Source: Oceanobacillus alkalisoli (GTDB lineage: Bacteria > Bacillota > Bacilli > Bacillales > Amphibacillaceae). Taken from it: 64,000 nt of DNA. Below the pieces are notes generated by a model. It was given only the letters and a program-made list of their open reading frames with translations. It searched no databases and had not been told where the DNA came from. The stretch's first letter is position 1. Every line of letters starts with the position of its first letter. Of the stretch, positions 27,350 to 34,776 are shown piece by piece. The position numbers and the translations under genes were made by a program. The DNA is taken from positions 1-64,000 of the forward strand of contig NZ_JAKGBW010000014.1 of NCBI RefSeq assembly GCF_021556485.1, read 5' to 3'.

Positions 27350-27736
27350 TTAAACCATTTTGCTATTTAGTTCGACTCCGCTGTCAATTTGATAACTTTG
27401 TATAGCTTTAGCAATTACTTTTCTTACAGGCTTTTTATAATTATCAAAGTCTTCTAGTTCTAAATGCAGCAAATTCTTACTAATTAATTCCTCACACCTG
27501 CACCATGACGAAAAAAAAGTTGCACCTGTCAATAAAAGACAACCTTTAATATTTGCTTCTTCATCTAATTGAATTAGAATAATAGCACCAGAAAACACAC
27601 CTTTACTTCTCTCCACTAATACATTTCCATTTTGTAAAAAATTATTGTAATGTCCAAGAAATTCTTTTGTTTGTTTTGTTTTAAAATACCATTGAATAAT
27701 AACCAGAATAATAAAAAATAAAAATAGAATTTTCAT
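27350..27736 (-). CDS. gutM: GutM-like glucitol operon activator protein
   Basis: A 128-residue protein with one N-terminal membrane helix (ILFLFFIILVIIQWYF) followed by a soluble domain (NVLVERSKGVFSGAIILIQL) typical of GutM, a positive factor in glucitol operons of enterics and Firmicutes. How GutM works is poorly defined. It begins nine bases after the IIA stop, behind AGGTG. No GutR activator with PRD domains is present in this window. Confidence 0.75.
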   Translation of the reverse strand: MKILFLFFIILVIIQWYFKTKQTKEFLGHYNNFLQNGNVLVERSKGVFSGAIILIQLDEEANIKGCLLLTGATFFSSWCRCEELISKNLLHLELEDFDNYKKPVRKVIAKAIQSYQIDSGVELNSKMV

Positions 27737-27744
27737 ATCTTCAC

Positions 27745-28098
27745 CTATTTTATTGTAATATTTCCAGGCTGTGATAAGTCACTTTTAAAACTTGGGGTTA
27801 AATGGATATGTCCTGGCAATTTCGCCTCTTTAGCATTATCAAAACACAATGAAACATGACCAAGTGAATAAAGATTTTCACTAACTACTGCTCCAACAGC
27901 TGTAATAGTATAAATTTGATCAATAATCTTCACACTATCTCCCACCTCAATTAGTCCTTCTTCTTGGTTTTCTTCGGTGATTACACAATAAGCTCTTAAA
28001 TCTTGTGGTGCGCTTTGATTAAATAAAATCAATAAACCAGTCTGTAACATCTCATCTACATTAGCGCCGATTTCAATAATTTCCACGTTATATTTCAC
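27745..28098 (-). CDS. srlB: PTS glucitol/sorbitol-family IIA component
   Basis: A 117-residue glucitol-type IIA. The family layout is recognisable: MKYNVEIIEIGANVDEML, then DSVKIIDQIYTITAVGAVVSEN, LGHVSLCFDN (with the likely phosphorylated His) and GHIHLTP. It starts with GTG behind TAGGAGG. It accepts phosphate from HPr and passes it to the IIB part of the upstream IIBC protein. A structured noncoding segment separates it from the IIBC gene. Confidence 0.88.
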   Translation of the reverse strand: MKYNVEIIEIGANVDEMLQTGLLILFNQSAPQDLRAYCVITEENQEEGLIEVGDSVKIIDQIYTITAVGAVVSENLYSLGHVSLCFDNAKEAKLPGHIHLTPSFKSDLSQPGNITIK

Positions 28099-28214
28099 TC
28101 TTAAACCTCCTAAATTTCAACCTTTATTAATAATATATATTTATTTTATTTCTTTTTACACTTATTGTTTCGCTCATAAATTATATTACCTAGTTTTAAC
28201 AGAATTAAAAATAT

Positions 28215-28293
28215 AGAGAGCTGAGAATACATCGGGCGATGTCTACGTTATTTTTCATAACGGAATTTATCGATAGATTAAACCTCGCTCTCT
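28215..28293 (-). ncRNA. Candidate branched RNA structure between srlE and srlB
   Basis: On the minus-strand transcript, an outer stem AGAGAGC/GCTCTCT (extended by GAG/CTC) encloses two perfect hairpins. One is CGTTAT-GAAAA-ATAACG (28246-28262) and the other is ACATC/GATGT with a four-base loop (28229-28242). The outer stem is followed by TATATTTTTAAT. This is a multibranch structure inside an operon, and it could act as a processing site, attenuator or terminator. I know no named family that matches. Confidence 0.45.
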
Positions 28294-28359
28294 TCTCCTA
28301 GCAACCTTTCAGTACGCATATCTATTTTGAAATTATAAAGTTTGATAGTTTTATATTTA

Positions 28360-29361
28360 TTAAGAATAGAGACCAATACTGAATAGATAAGCAATTACTA
28401 CCGCTAGAGGGGCTGAAATTTGTCTAGCAATTAGAAACGCCGGTGTCCCATATTGAATAGTTTTTGGTTTCGCTTGCATTATAGACATACCAACTGGAAA
28501 AAAATCCCCACCTACTTGGGCGTTAATAGCAAATAAAGCTGGCAAGGCAAACTCTGGTGGAATTGATCCCGCTGCAATTTGAGTTCCTACTAGGACACCT
28601 ACGACTTGGGCAACAGCTGCTCCTGGACCTAGCACAGGAGATAAAAACGGAAAGCTACAGATAATCGAGATAATTAATAATCCCCAAAGTGATGATCCAA
28701 GGGGAGTTAGAGCATTTGCAATCCATTCCCCAACACCAGTATACTGTACTGCAGCGACTAAAATACTGACAAACGCCATAAAGGGTATAATTGTTTTTAA
28801 TAAAAGATCAACAGTCTTTCTACCAGCATCTAAAAACATAGAAACTATCGAGCCTACAGATGATCCGATTTTTGATAATAGATTAAATACGGAATTACCT
28901 TTTTCTTCCTCCTGTTTTTCATCCATTTTTTCAAGCTCTATTTCAGATGCCGTTTCCTCCACAGTTCTAATTTCAACATCTACTGGGTCTGCTTCTTTAA
29001 CGATTTTAATATTTTCTTTTTTAACGCCAGATACATATAAATCTTTTACTATATGATCGGCCAACGGGCCAGAAGGACCAATCGAATATAAATTAATTGT
29101 ATCTATGCCTTTCTGTGGATAAATGCCACATCTTAATGTGCCACCACAGTTAATAATTGCACAAACAATCTCCTCATCATTCGGTACTTCTTTAAAGCCA
29201 TTTACTACTTCTGCACCTATAGTATCTGCAATATAGATAGCTAATTCATGAACTCCGCCGCCTGTCATTGATAAAACCTTATTTTTTTTACCCTCACACT
29301 TTAAAAACAGTGGTCCTCCCCAACCGCTACTTCCTTTTTCAACCTTAACCATTTTATTCAT
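28360..29361 (-). CDS. srlE: PTS glucitol/sorbitol-family IIB-IIC2 component
   Basis: A 333-residue protein. The N-terminal IIB domain carries the phosphorylated-Cys region IINCGGTLRCGIYPQKG near residues 70-85, and a linker rich in Glu and Lys follows at about 130-155. The C-terminal membrane domain includes GGDFFPVGMSIMQAKPKTIQ. It works with the IIC1 protein encoded just upstream. It starts with ATG behind GGGGGG. Confidence 0.9.
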   Translation of the reverse strand: MNKMVKVEKGSSGWGGPLFLKCEGKKNKVLSMTGGGVHELAIYIADTIGAEVVNGFKEVPNDEEIVCAIINCGGTLRCGIYPQKGIDTINLYSIGPSGPLADHIVKDLYVSGVKKENIKIVKEADPVDVEIRTVEETASEIELEKMDEKQEEEKGNSVFNLLSKIGSSVGSIVSMFLDAGRKTVDLLLKTIIPFMAFVSILVAAVQYTGVGEWIANALTPLGSSLWGLLIISIICSFPFLSPVLGPGAAVAQVVGVLVGTQIAAGSIPPEFALPALFAINAQVGGDFFPVGMSIMQAKPKTIQYGTPAFLIARQISAPLAVVIAYLFSIGLYS

Positions 29362-29376
29362 GATTTACCCCCCCTA

Positions 29377-29904
29377 TTAAACTTGATAATTGTTCCTTTT
29401 CGCAATAATAGTAAATACTATTTCTAAAATAATTGCACTTATGAGGCCTACAACTATACCGGTAATAATATAGCGGATAGCTAATGCACCAACAGGCAAA
29501 CCAAGTTGTTCAATACCTTGGGCCACTCCTAGCCAAACAAACAATTCTGCCGGATTTGCGTGGGGGAATAAGCTTGTTAATGGATGTCCGATTCTGAATA
29601 ATGCTTCTAACATTCCTGGCTTTGATCTTTCTGGTAGAAATCTACCTAAAGTACCACTAGCTGGACTTCCAAGGAAGAACTGAGCGAATACAGGGAATAT
29701 AGAATACTTTAATATAGGGTTTTTAGCTAAAAATTGACCCATTTTTTCGATTCGACCCTCACCTACAATATTTACCAAGAATTGAATCAATGTTAACATT
29801 CCTATAAGGATAGGAACTATACCTGTAAACATGCCTACAAATGTCTCCCCTACAAATTCAAAAAAACCTACAAACGTTTCCGCAAAATCAACGATAAACG
29901 CCAC
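29377..29904 (-). CDS. srlA: PTS glucitol/sorbitol-family IIC1 component
   Basis: A 175-residue membrane protein of the SrlA type. FFLGSPASGTLGRFLPERSKP and HANPAELFVWLGVAQGIEQLG match the family. It starts with GTG after AGAGGGGG and is followed 15 bp later by srlE. Together with SrlE and SrlB it forms a complete glucitol-family PTS. A zinc dehydrogenase takes the place of the usual short-chain sorbitol-6-phosphate dehydrogenase, so the substrate may differ from sorbitol. Confidence 0.88.
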   Translation of the reverse strand: MAFIVDFAETFVGFFEFVGETFVGMFTGIVPILIGMLTLIQFLVNIVGEGRIEKMGQFLAKNPILKYSIFPVFAQFFLGSPASGTLGRFLPERSKPGMLEALFRIGHPLTSLFPHANPAELFVWLGVAQGIEQLGLPVGALAIRYIITGIVVGLISAIILEIVFTIIAKRNNYQV

Positions 29905-30013
29905 ATTTTGACCCCCTCTTTATTATTTTCAATAATAATAGTCAAAAGCCAGATAATATAATATCTTCAATCAAATGCATGGCAACACATTCCTTGGTTG
30001 TTTGCTATCTTGC

Positions 30014-30046
30014 AATTGGGGGACTTATACATAATCCCCCTTCCAT
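30014..30046. terminator. GGGGGA/TCCCCC hairpin inside the module B operon
   Basis: GGGGGA pairs with TCCCCC around an 11-base loop between the zinc dehydrogenase and srlA genes. There is no strong T-tract on the minus strand, so it may be an RNA processing or partial termination site. Confidence 0.4.
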
Positions 30047-30095
30047 TAACTAAGATATAATAATATAACCAATTCCTTAATAACTATTTAGACTC

Positions 30096-31145
30096 TTATC
30101 GTAACAACACACTAACACGGTAACTTCCTTGTGTACTAGCAATTTCGTAAGCTTTTTGAATATCTTCTAAGAGAATATTCGTTTCGACCAGCTTAGAAAC
30201 ATTAACTCTTCCTTCATTTAATAAGCTTGCAGATATATTAAAATCAAGGATATCAGCTCCGTATGTACCTATCAGCTCCATCTTTCTGTAATGAACTAAA
30301 TTTGAGTCTACATTTAACTTCGGAGCTGGATATCCAGCCGCAAATAATAATAATTTACCGTTTAGATTTTTAACCATTTCAAGGGCCTGATCATTTGCTT
30401 TTGTATTTCCAACCGCAAGTATAATAGCATCTGCACCTTCACCATCAGTTAACTCTTTCACCCTCTCTACTGGGTCATGTTCTTTTACATCAATCACATT
30501 TAACCCCATCGCCCTTGCTGCTTCAATCTTTTTATCCATCATTTCGGTAACGATGACATCTGCACCATATGCTTTTGCTGCTAGCGCATTTAATACACCC
30601 ATCGTTCCAGCGCCAATCACAACAACTCGCTCCATAGCAGTAATTCTTAATCTTCTTAAGCCACCAACAACAGTTGCAAGCGGTTCCAAAAAGCCGGCTT
30701 CATTAAAAGGTAATTTGGGATTCATTTTAATTACTGCATTTGCGTCTTTAACATCATAGGTTGCAAATCCCAAATGCCCATAATATCCCTCTTTATTTTG
30801 GTCTTTAAAAGGGTTTAATACTTCCGTACATTCACTTGTCCTTCCTACTTGACAAGCAGAACACTCTCCACAGTAATCATAAGCAACCGCAACATGATCT
30901 CCAATACTTAATTCATTTCTTACATTCTTCCCTTTTTCAACTATGACACCAGAACCCTCATGACCGCCAGCCATTGGATAAGGCTGATGTTCTCTTAATC
31001 CCAACCATTGACCAAAATCTGTTGTACAAATATTACAGGTTTCTTGCTTGATTAATACTTGGTTATCACCAACTTTCGGAACTTGTCCTTCATGTACTTC
31101 TGCATTTTTCACTCTAGTTAAAACGGCAAATTTTCTTTTTGTCAT
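30096..31145 (-). CDS. Zinc-dependent polyol/alcohol dehydrogenase (MDR family), module B
   Basis: About 349 residues and a clear paralogue of the enzyme at 14236-15291. The catalytic zinc site uses CNICTTDFGQW and GGHEGSG. The structural zinc loop is CGECSACQVGRTSEC, and the NAD fold starts VVIGAGTMGVLNAL. The start MTKRKFAVL is chosen because GGGAGGA lies ten bases ahead of it. It lies between the class I aldolase and the glucitol-family PTS genes. Oxidation of the alditol phosphate delivered by that PTS is the likely reaction; galactitol-phosphate and arabitol-phosphate dehydrogenases belong to the same superfamily. Confidence 0.82.
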   Translation of the reverse strand: MTKRKFAVLTRVKNAEVHEGQVPKVGDNQVLIKQETCNICTTDFGQWLGLREHQPYPMAGGHEGSGVIVEKGKNVRNELSIGDHVAVAYDYCGECSACQVGRTSECTEVLNPFKDQNKEGYYGHLGFATYDVKDANAVIKMNPKLPFNEAGFLEPLATVVGGLRRLRITAMERVVVIGAGTMGVLNALAAKAYGADVIVTEMMDKKIEAARAMGLNVIDVKEHDPVERVKELTDGEGADAIILAVGNTKANDQALEMVKNLNGKLLLFAAGYPAPKLNVDSNLVHYRKMELIGTYGADILDFNISASLLNEGRVNVSKLVETNILLEDIQKAYEIASTQGSYRVSVLLR

Positions 31146-31200
31146 GATTATAGTTCCTCCCAAATAATATCTTGCTTAAGATAACAAACAGTGTTTAATC

Positions 31201-31974
31201 TCAAGGTTTATGAATAATATTAGCAAACCTTTCTAATAACTCTTTCGCTTCTTCCGGAGGGCGTTGCCACACATTTCTACCAATCGCCACGCCATTCACC
31301 CCTACATCCACAGCTTCATCCACCATTTTAACTAAGTCTTCCGTAGACCCACTCTTACTTCCACCTAGCAAAATAATTGGAACGTTGAAATATTTAACCC
31401 AACTTTCTAGTGTCTTCGTGTCTCCAGGATGAGCTACTTTCAAGATATCTGCTCCCAATTCAAAGGCGACCCGATTCGCGTCAGTTAAAACATTTGCACG
31501 TTCCTCAGGATCTTCTATCGGCTTTGAAGTAAGTGGTTCAACCAACACAGGCATCTCCCATTTTTCGGCCTCTTCGATAACTGAAGCAATCAATTTAATA
31601 GAACGCATTCTTTCAGCAGCAGGGCGATCCCAAAATAGGACGAGTTTCATACAATCGTATCCCCTTCGAACTGCTGTCTCTGGACTAAACGTTAATTGAT
31701 GCTCCATTCTTTCATTTTTTACTTCATAACTAAAGACATCCGCATTCAACATACGCCCAGGTGCACCTTTCCCCTGAAATACTTCACTGGCTTGCCTGGC
31801 AACTCCGTCATTTAATAATACTGCATCGACACCAGGGGTTTGCAATTCCCTGAGAGTCTTAACCGGATCTTCTAAACCCTCCATACTTCCACCTATCCCG
31901 TGATCTACCGGCAATACAAGCGTGTTACCAGTGTCTTTCCTAAAAATCCGGGATAGTCGTAATGATTTTCCCAC
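31201..31974 (-). CDS. DhnA/LsrF-type class I aldolase
   Basis: About 257 residues of the DeoC/FbaB (DhnA) class I aldolase family. It has LVLPVDHGIGG near the N-terminus and a Schiff-base Lys in GADILKVAHPGD. The phosphate-binding end is LLGGSKSG, then GVAIGRNVWQ. The GTG at 31974 is preferred as it is properly spaced from AAGGAG; an earlier GTG overlaps that site. It is the first gene of module B. It may cleave the ketose phosphate made by the linked dehydrogenase. LsrF-like thiolase chemistry is an alternative. Confidence 0.8.
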   Translation of the reverse strand: MGKSLRLSRIFRKDTGNTLVLPVDHGIGGSMEGLEDPVKTLRELQTPGVDAVLLNDGVARQASEVFQGKGAPGRMLNADVFSYEVKNERMEHQLTFSPETAVRRGYDCMKLVLFWDRPAAERMRSIKLIASVIEEAEKWEMPVLVEPLTSKPIEDPEERANVLTDANRVAFELGADILKVAHPGDTKTLESWVKYFNVPIILLGGSKSGSTEDLVKMVDEAVDVGVNGVAIGRNVWQRPPEEAKELLERFANIIHKP

Positions 31975-31986
31975 TTTGTCACCCAC

Positions 31987-32550
31987 TCCTTATGTTATTT
32001 TTTTACTAGATACAATCCACTACTTTGTAAATTTAATTTTATATATTAATTAAATTATCTAAATTCGGTTTGTACGTATAATGGATTAATGTCATAATAC
32101 TAGAGAAGCATTTTTTTGTCAATACTATTTATTTAAAGTTTTTAGTTTATTTCAAAAAACAGACTTAAACGTAGATGAGAATAACTAATCGTAATCCAAC
32201 TCTATCTATAATAGAGTGTGTCTTTATAAATAGAACATCATTATTCAACCAAATGGATATTCAAGAGGATTAAATGATTTACCAATAAAACATTTTGTCT
32301 TGAATGGTATATTGTAAGAACAAAATCATCTAAATTCTGTGTACTATCCTACAAGTGTTCTAGTTGCTTGATGGTTTTCTGTTTTAAGCAAGTAAACAGC
32401 ATGATAAGAAAATTTCATTTACTAAAACAAAAAAGCCGCCAGGTTATGCTCACTTCCGAAGCACAACCCAACAGCTTTTCCCATTTCAATTACCTCTCCA
32501 CCTCACACAATAACCCCATCCTCAAAAACATCCCAAACACCCCAACCTTA
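31987..32550. other. AT-rich region upstream of module B
   Basis: About 560 bp with no recognisable coding sequence. It probably includes the module B promoter on the minus strand. A clear operator is not visible. A weak hairpin-like sequence with AAAAGCCGCCAGGTTATGCTC lies near 32428. Confidence 0.35.
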
Positions 32551-32554
32551 CTCC

Positions 32555-32770
32555 GGCACCACAATATCCGCTTTCTGCCTTAACAACTGATGCGCCTACA
32601 CTAATTCCGTCAGATTCCATATGGCTCCGGCAGGGTCTGGCCAGTCATAATTCCAATTATCATATTTAGGAATGACATCGGCAGGCAGCGCAACTACCTC
32701 TTTTTTTCATTGTTACAGCTACAACTTAGCTTCCCGGTGTATGTCCACCGACATTCCCGATAGAGCCTCC
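32555..32770 (-). pseudogene. Metallo-beta-lactamase-fold hydrolase remnant
   Basis: Minus-strand fragments read VGGHTPG, then after a frame change VVALPADVIPKYDNWNYDW, a stop, and QKADIVVPE. The order matches the second half of MBL-fold hydrolases of the lactonase-like group (GHTPG, then the DAVP region, then the aD.IVPGHD end). Stops and a frameshift interrupt it. The assignment rests on short matches. Confidence 0.45.
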
Positions 32771-32888
32771 TTGATTATTCGCCCGGCTATCTTTCTAGGC
32801 TTTTATGCCATAATGTAGAGCTAAAACCACTTTCCCCTTCTTGGATCAGGATTCCCGCCCTATAGACTAACCCTTATCAGATGCAAAT

Positions 32889-32938
32889 AAGCTAGGACAA
32901 ATGAACACGCTTGTTCACCCATCCTAGCTTAACTATAA
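32889..32938. repeat. AGCTAGGAC palindrome, copy A
   Basis: AAGCTAGGAC...TGAACA pairs with TGTTCA...TCCTAGCTT, followed by AACTATAA. The same palindrome with the same trailing sequence occurs at 43715-43764. Both copies are followed by a similar stretch containing CACAA and, further on, TTAATAGATAAA. This suggests a dispersed repeat longer than the hairpin. Confidence 0.65.
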
Positions 32939-33012
32939 TTTTTTCACAAGGGCTCTGCATCCTAACACAACGGGGGACTGCTTCCCATAAGAGGTGTAAG
33001 ATTTAATAGATA

Positions 33013-33058
33013 AAAAGCCAATACCAGTAATCACACGAGATTACTGGTATTGGCTTTT
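33013..33058. terminator. Strong terminator after metQ
   Basis: AAAAGCCAATACCAGTAATC and its exact 20-bp inverse flank a six-base loop. The minus-strand side ends in TTTT directly after the metQ stop. It is symmetrical and could work both ways. Confidence 0.85.
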
Positions 33059-33063
33059 AATAA

Positions 33064-33963
33064 TTAATAATCCCAACTCGGTAAAATAACGCCGTCAAAG
33101 TGGTCTAATACGAACTCTGTTACTTCTGGCGAGTAATATAGTTCTACTAACTTTTCTAATACGGGATCATCTTTATTTTCGTCTCGAACAACGAGTTGGT
33201 TTACAAATGGGGTATCTTTAGATTCGGAAAAAATGGCATCTGTCGCTGGATCTAAGCCATTTTCTACCGCAAAGTTACCATTAACAACACCTAAATCAAC
33301 TTCCGATAAAAGATTTGGGATTTGTGCTGCTTCTAACTCTTTAAACTCAAGATTTCTTTCATTTTCTTCGATGTCTAGAACGGATGCTGTCTCTTTGTTC
33401 ACATCATCTCCAAGTTTGATTAAGCCCGCTTCTTCAAACATAATTAATGCACGTGCACCGTTTGTTGGGTCATTTGGAATTCCAATGACTCCGCCTTCCG
33501 GAACATCATTAATATCTGTAACTTCCTCCGAATAGACACCGATTGGACTTAATGTAGTTGATGCAATTGCCGCTAGATTTGTTCCATGGTCTTCATTAAA
33601 TTGCTCCATGAATGGCTGATGCTGGTAACTGTTTACATCTAGGTCGCCTTCCGCTAGAGCTGTATTTGGAATAATATAATCCGTGAATACTTTAATTTCG
33701 ATTTCCAGTCCATCTTCTGCAGCCAATTCTTGAATCACTTCAAAGATTTCCTCATGCGGACCAGAAGTTACGCCCACTACTAATTTTTCATCACTTAATT
33801 GATTTTCTCTCTTCTCATCAGTTTCTGTCTCCTCACTCGCTTCCACCTCTGCTGTAGCATCTGTTCCAACGTCTGCGTCTGCATCTTCTCCGCTTTCACT
33901 TCCACATGCAGCGAGCACGCCAATGACAAGCACTGTAATGAATAACAATAATAACTTTCTCAT
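33064..33963 (-). CDS. metQ: Methionine-binding lipoprotein MetQ
   Basis: A 299-residue lipoprotein with the signal LLLLFITVLVIGVLAAC, where the lipobox Cys near residue 20 anchors it to the membrane. An acidic linker of about 35 residues (rich in Asp, Glu and Thr) follows. The NlpA/MetQ domain then includes VGVTSGPHEEIFEVIQELA and NSYQHQPFMEQF. MetQ delivers methionine to the MetNI ABC transporter. An S-box riboswitch lies just upstream, supporting the assignment. No metN or metI gene is adjacent, so this is an orphan binding protein that must rely on a transporter encoded elsewhere. Confidence 0.9.
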   Translation of the reverse strand: MRKLLLLFITVLVIGVLAACGSESGEDADADVGTDATAEVEASEETETDEKRENQLSDEKLVVGVTSGPHEEIFEVIQELAAEDGLEIEIKVFTDYIIPNTALAEGDLDVNSYQHQPFMEQFNEDHGTNLAAIASTTLSPIGVYSEEVTDINDVPEGGVIGIPNDPTNGARALIMFEEAGLIKLGDDVNKETASVLDIEENERNLEFKELEAAQIPNLLSEVDLGVVNGNFAVENGLDPATDAIFSESKDTPFVNQLVVRDENKDDPVLEKLVELYYSPEVTEFVLDHFDGVILPSWDY

Positions 33964-34030
33964 TTTACTTGCTTCCCCCTATTATTCTATGTTTTCCTAA
34001 CTACGTGGATTGAATAAATGAATTTTCCCA

Positions 34031-34190
34031 ATAAAAAAACCACCTAAGATAGGAGGTTCGCTTAACAGATGTAAATTCTCCCCCTTATCTCGCAAAAAAA
34101 TACTTGCAGGAATTAGCACCTCTTCATGCCGTGACATGAATGGTTGCTGAGCTTCATCGGGCCAGTCCCTCCGCTACTCTAGATAAGAGA
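34031..34190 (-). promoter_or_regulatory. SAM-I (S-box) riboswitch upstream of metQ
   Basis: The minus strand contains the S-box core in order: CTCTTATCTAGAG, GGAGGGACTGGCCC, GATGAAGC, TCAGCAACC, GAGGTGCTAATTCC and a closing AGATAAGGGG. A terminator stem (AACCTCC...GGTGGTTTTTTT) follows at 34031-34060. Binding of S-adenosylmethionine should promote termination and shut off metQ when methionine is plentiful. Confidence 0.92.
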
Positions 34191-34332
34191 TCTTCTATTC
34201 AATTTGTAGTTAGATTATATATGATAGTACTGAAGTAACGTTAAATTGTCAATTAATATGGTTCCCACATAACTTTTCTCCTATGCAGATATTGGTGTAG
34301 AAAGTAGAATAAAAGCAATGGATAACCGGTTG

Positions 34333-34443
34333 AATGAATTTCATCATTACCAAAGTCGGCTTTTTCATCACCATATGTAGTTGGGAACGAACCAACTACA
34401 TATGGTGATGGTGAGGCATTAAATACGTATTATGAAATTCATT
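34333..34443 (+). repeat. MITE-like palindromic element, copy 4
   Basis: Same element as at 50045 but five bases shorter in the loop. GGTTG occurs on both flanks, a likely target-site duplication. It lies between the metQ riboswitch and a transposase remnant. Confidence 0.85.
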
Positions 34444-34477
34444 AGGTTGTCCTTCTACTAAAAAGGAGGCATATCCA

Positions 34478-34690
34478 ATGGATGAAAAAACGCGGGAAGA
34501 AATTGCTTTATCTCGTTATGGTTTGATTGCGCCGCTCTTTAATAAGCAAAGAGAACCAAAAGAGTATTTTTAAGAGCTGGAAGGAACAGTACATCAGGTA
34601 CCCTATTATGGAGAACGAAAGGTTGCAGCTAAAACGATACAAGAATGGCATTTAAATTATCGAAGAAATGGATTCGAGGGGTCATGAAAT
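34478..34690 (+). pseudogene. DDE transposase remnant (Mu/IS481-like N-terminus)
   Basis: The frame opens with ATG behind AAAAGGAGG and reads MDEKTREEIALSRYGLIAP, then a stop after EPKEYF, then VHQVPYYGERKVAAKTIQEW and YRRNGFEG. I recognise this as the N-terminal helix-turn-helix region of a Mu-type DDE transposase family common in Bacilli. An internal stop and loss of the catalytic half make it inactive. It starts 35 bp after MITE copy 4. Confidence 0.6.
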
Positions 34691-34776
34691 CTATTCAATG
34701 AGAAAACAAGCCCTTGAAAAAATTCAATGACCTGTTTTCCCCCTTTTAAACAGCAACAAGTACGCAAATCCTAAAT

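Noticed and set aside
28215-28293. TPP riboswitch suggested by CTGAGA on the plus strand
   Set aside because: The rest of the TPP aptamer is absent and all neighbouring genes are on the other strand.
32368-32583. 71-codon plus-strand frame
   Set aside because: Low-complexity, no ribosome binding site, and partly antisense to the MBL-fold remnant.
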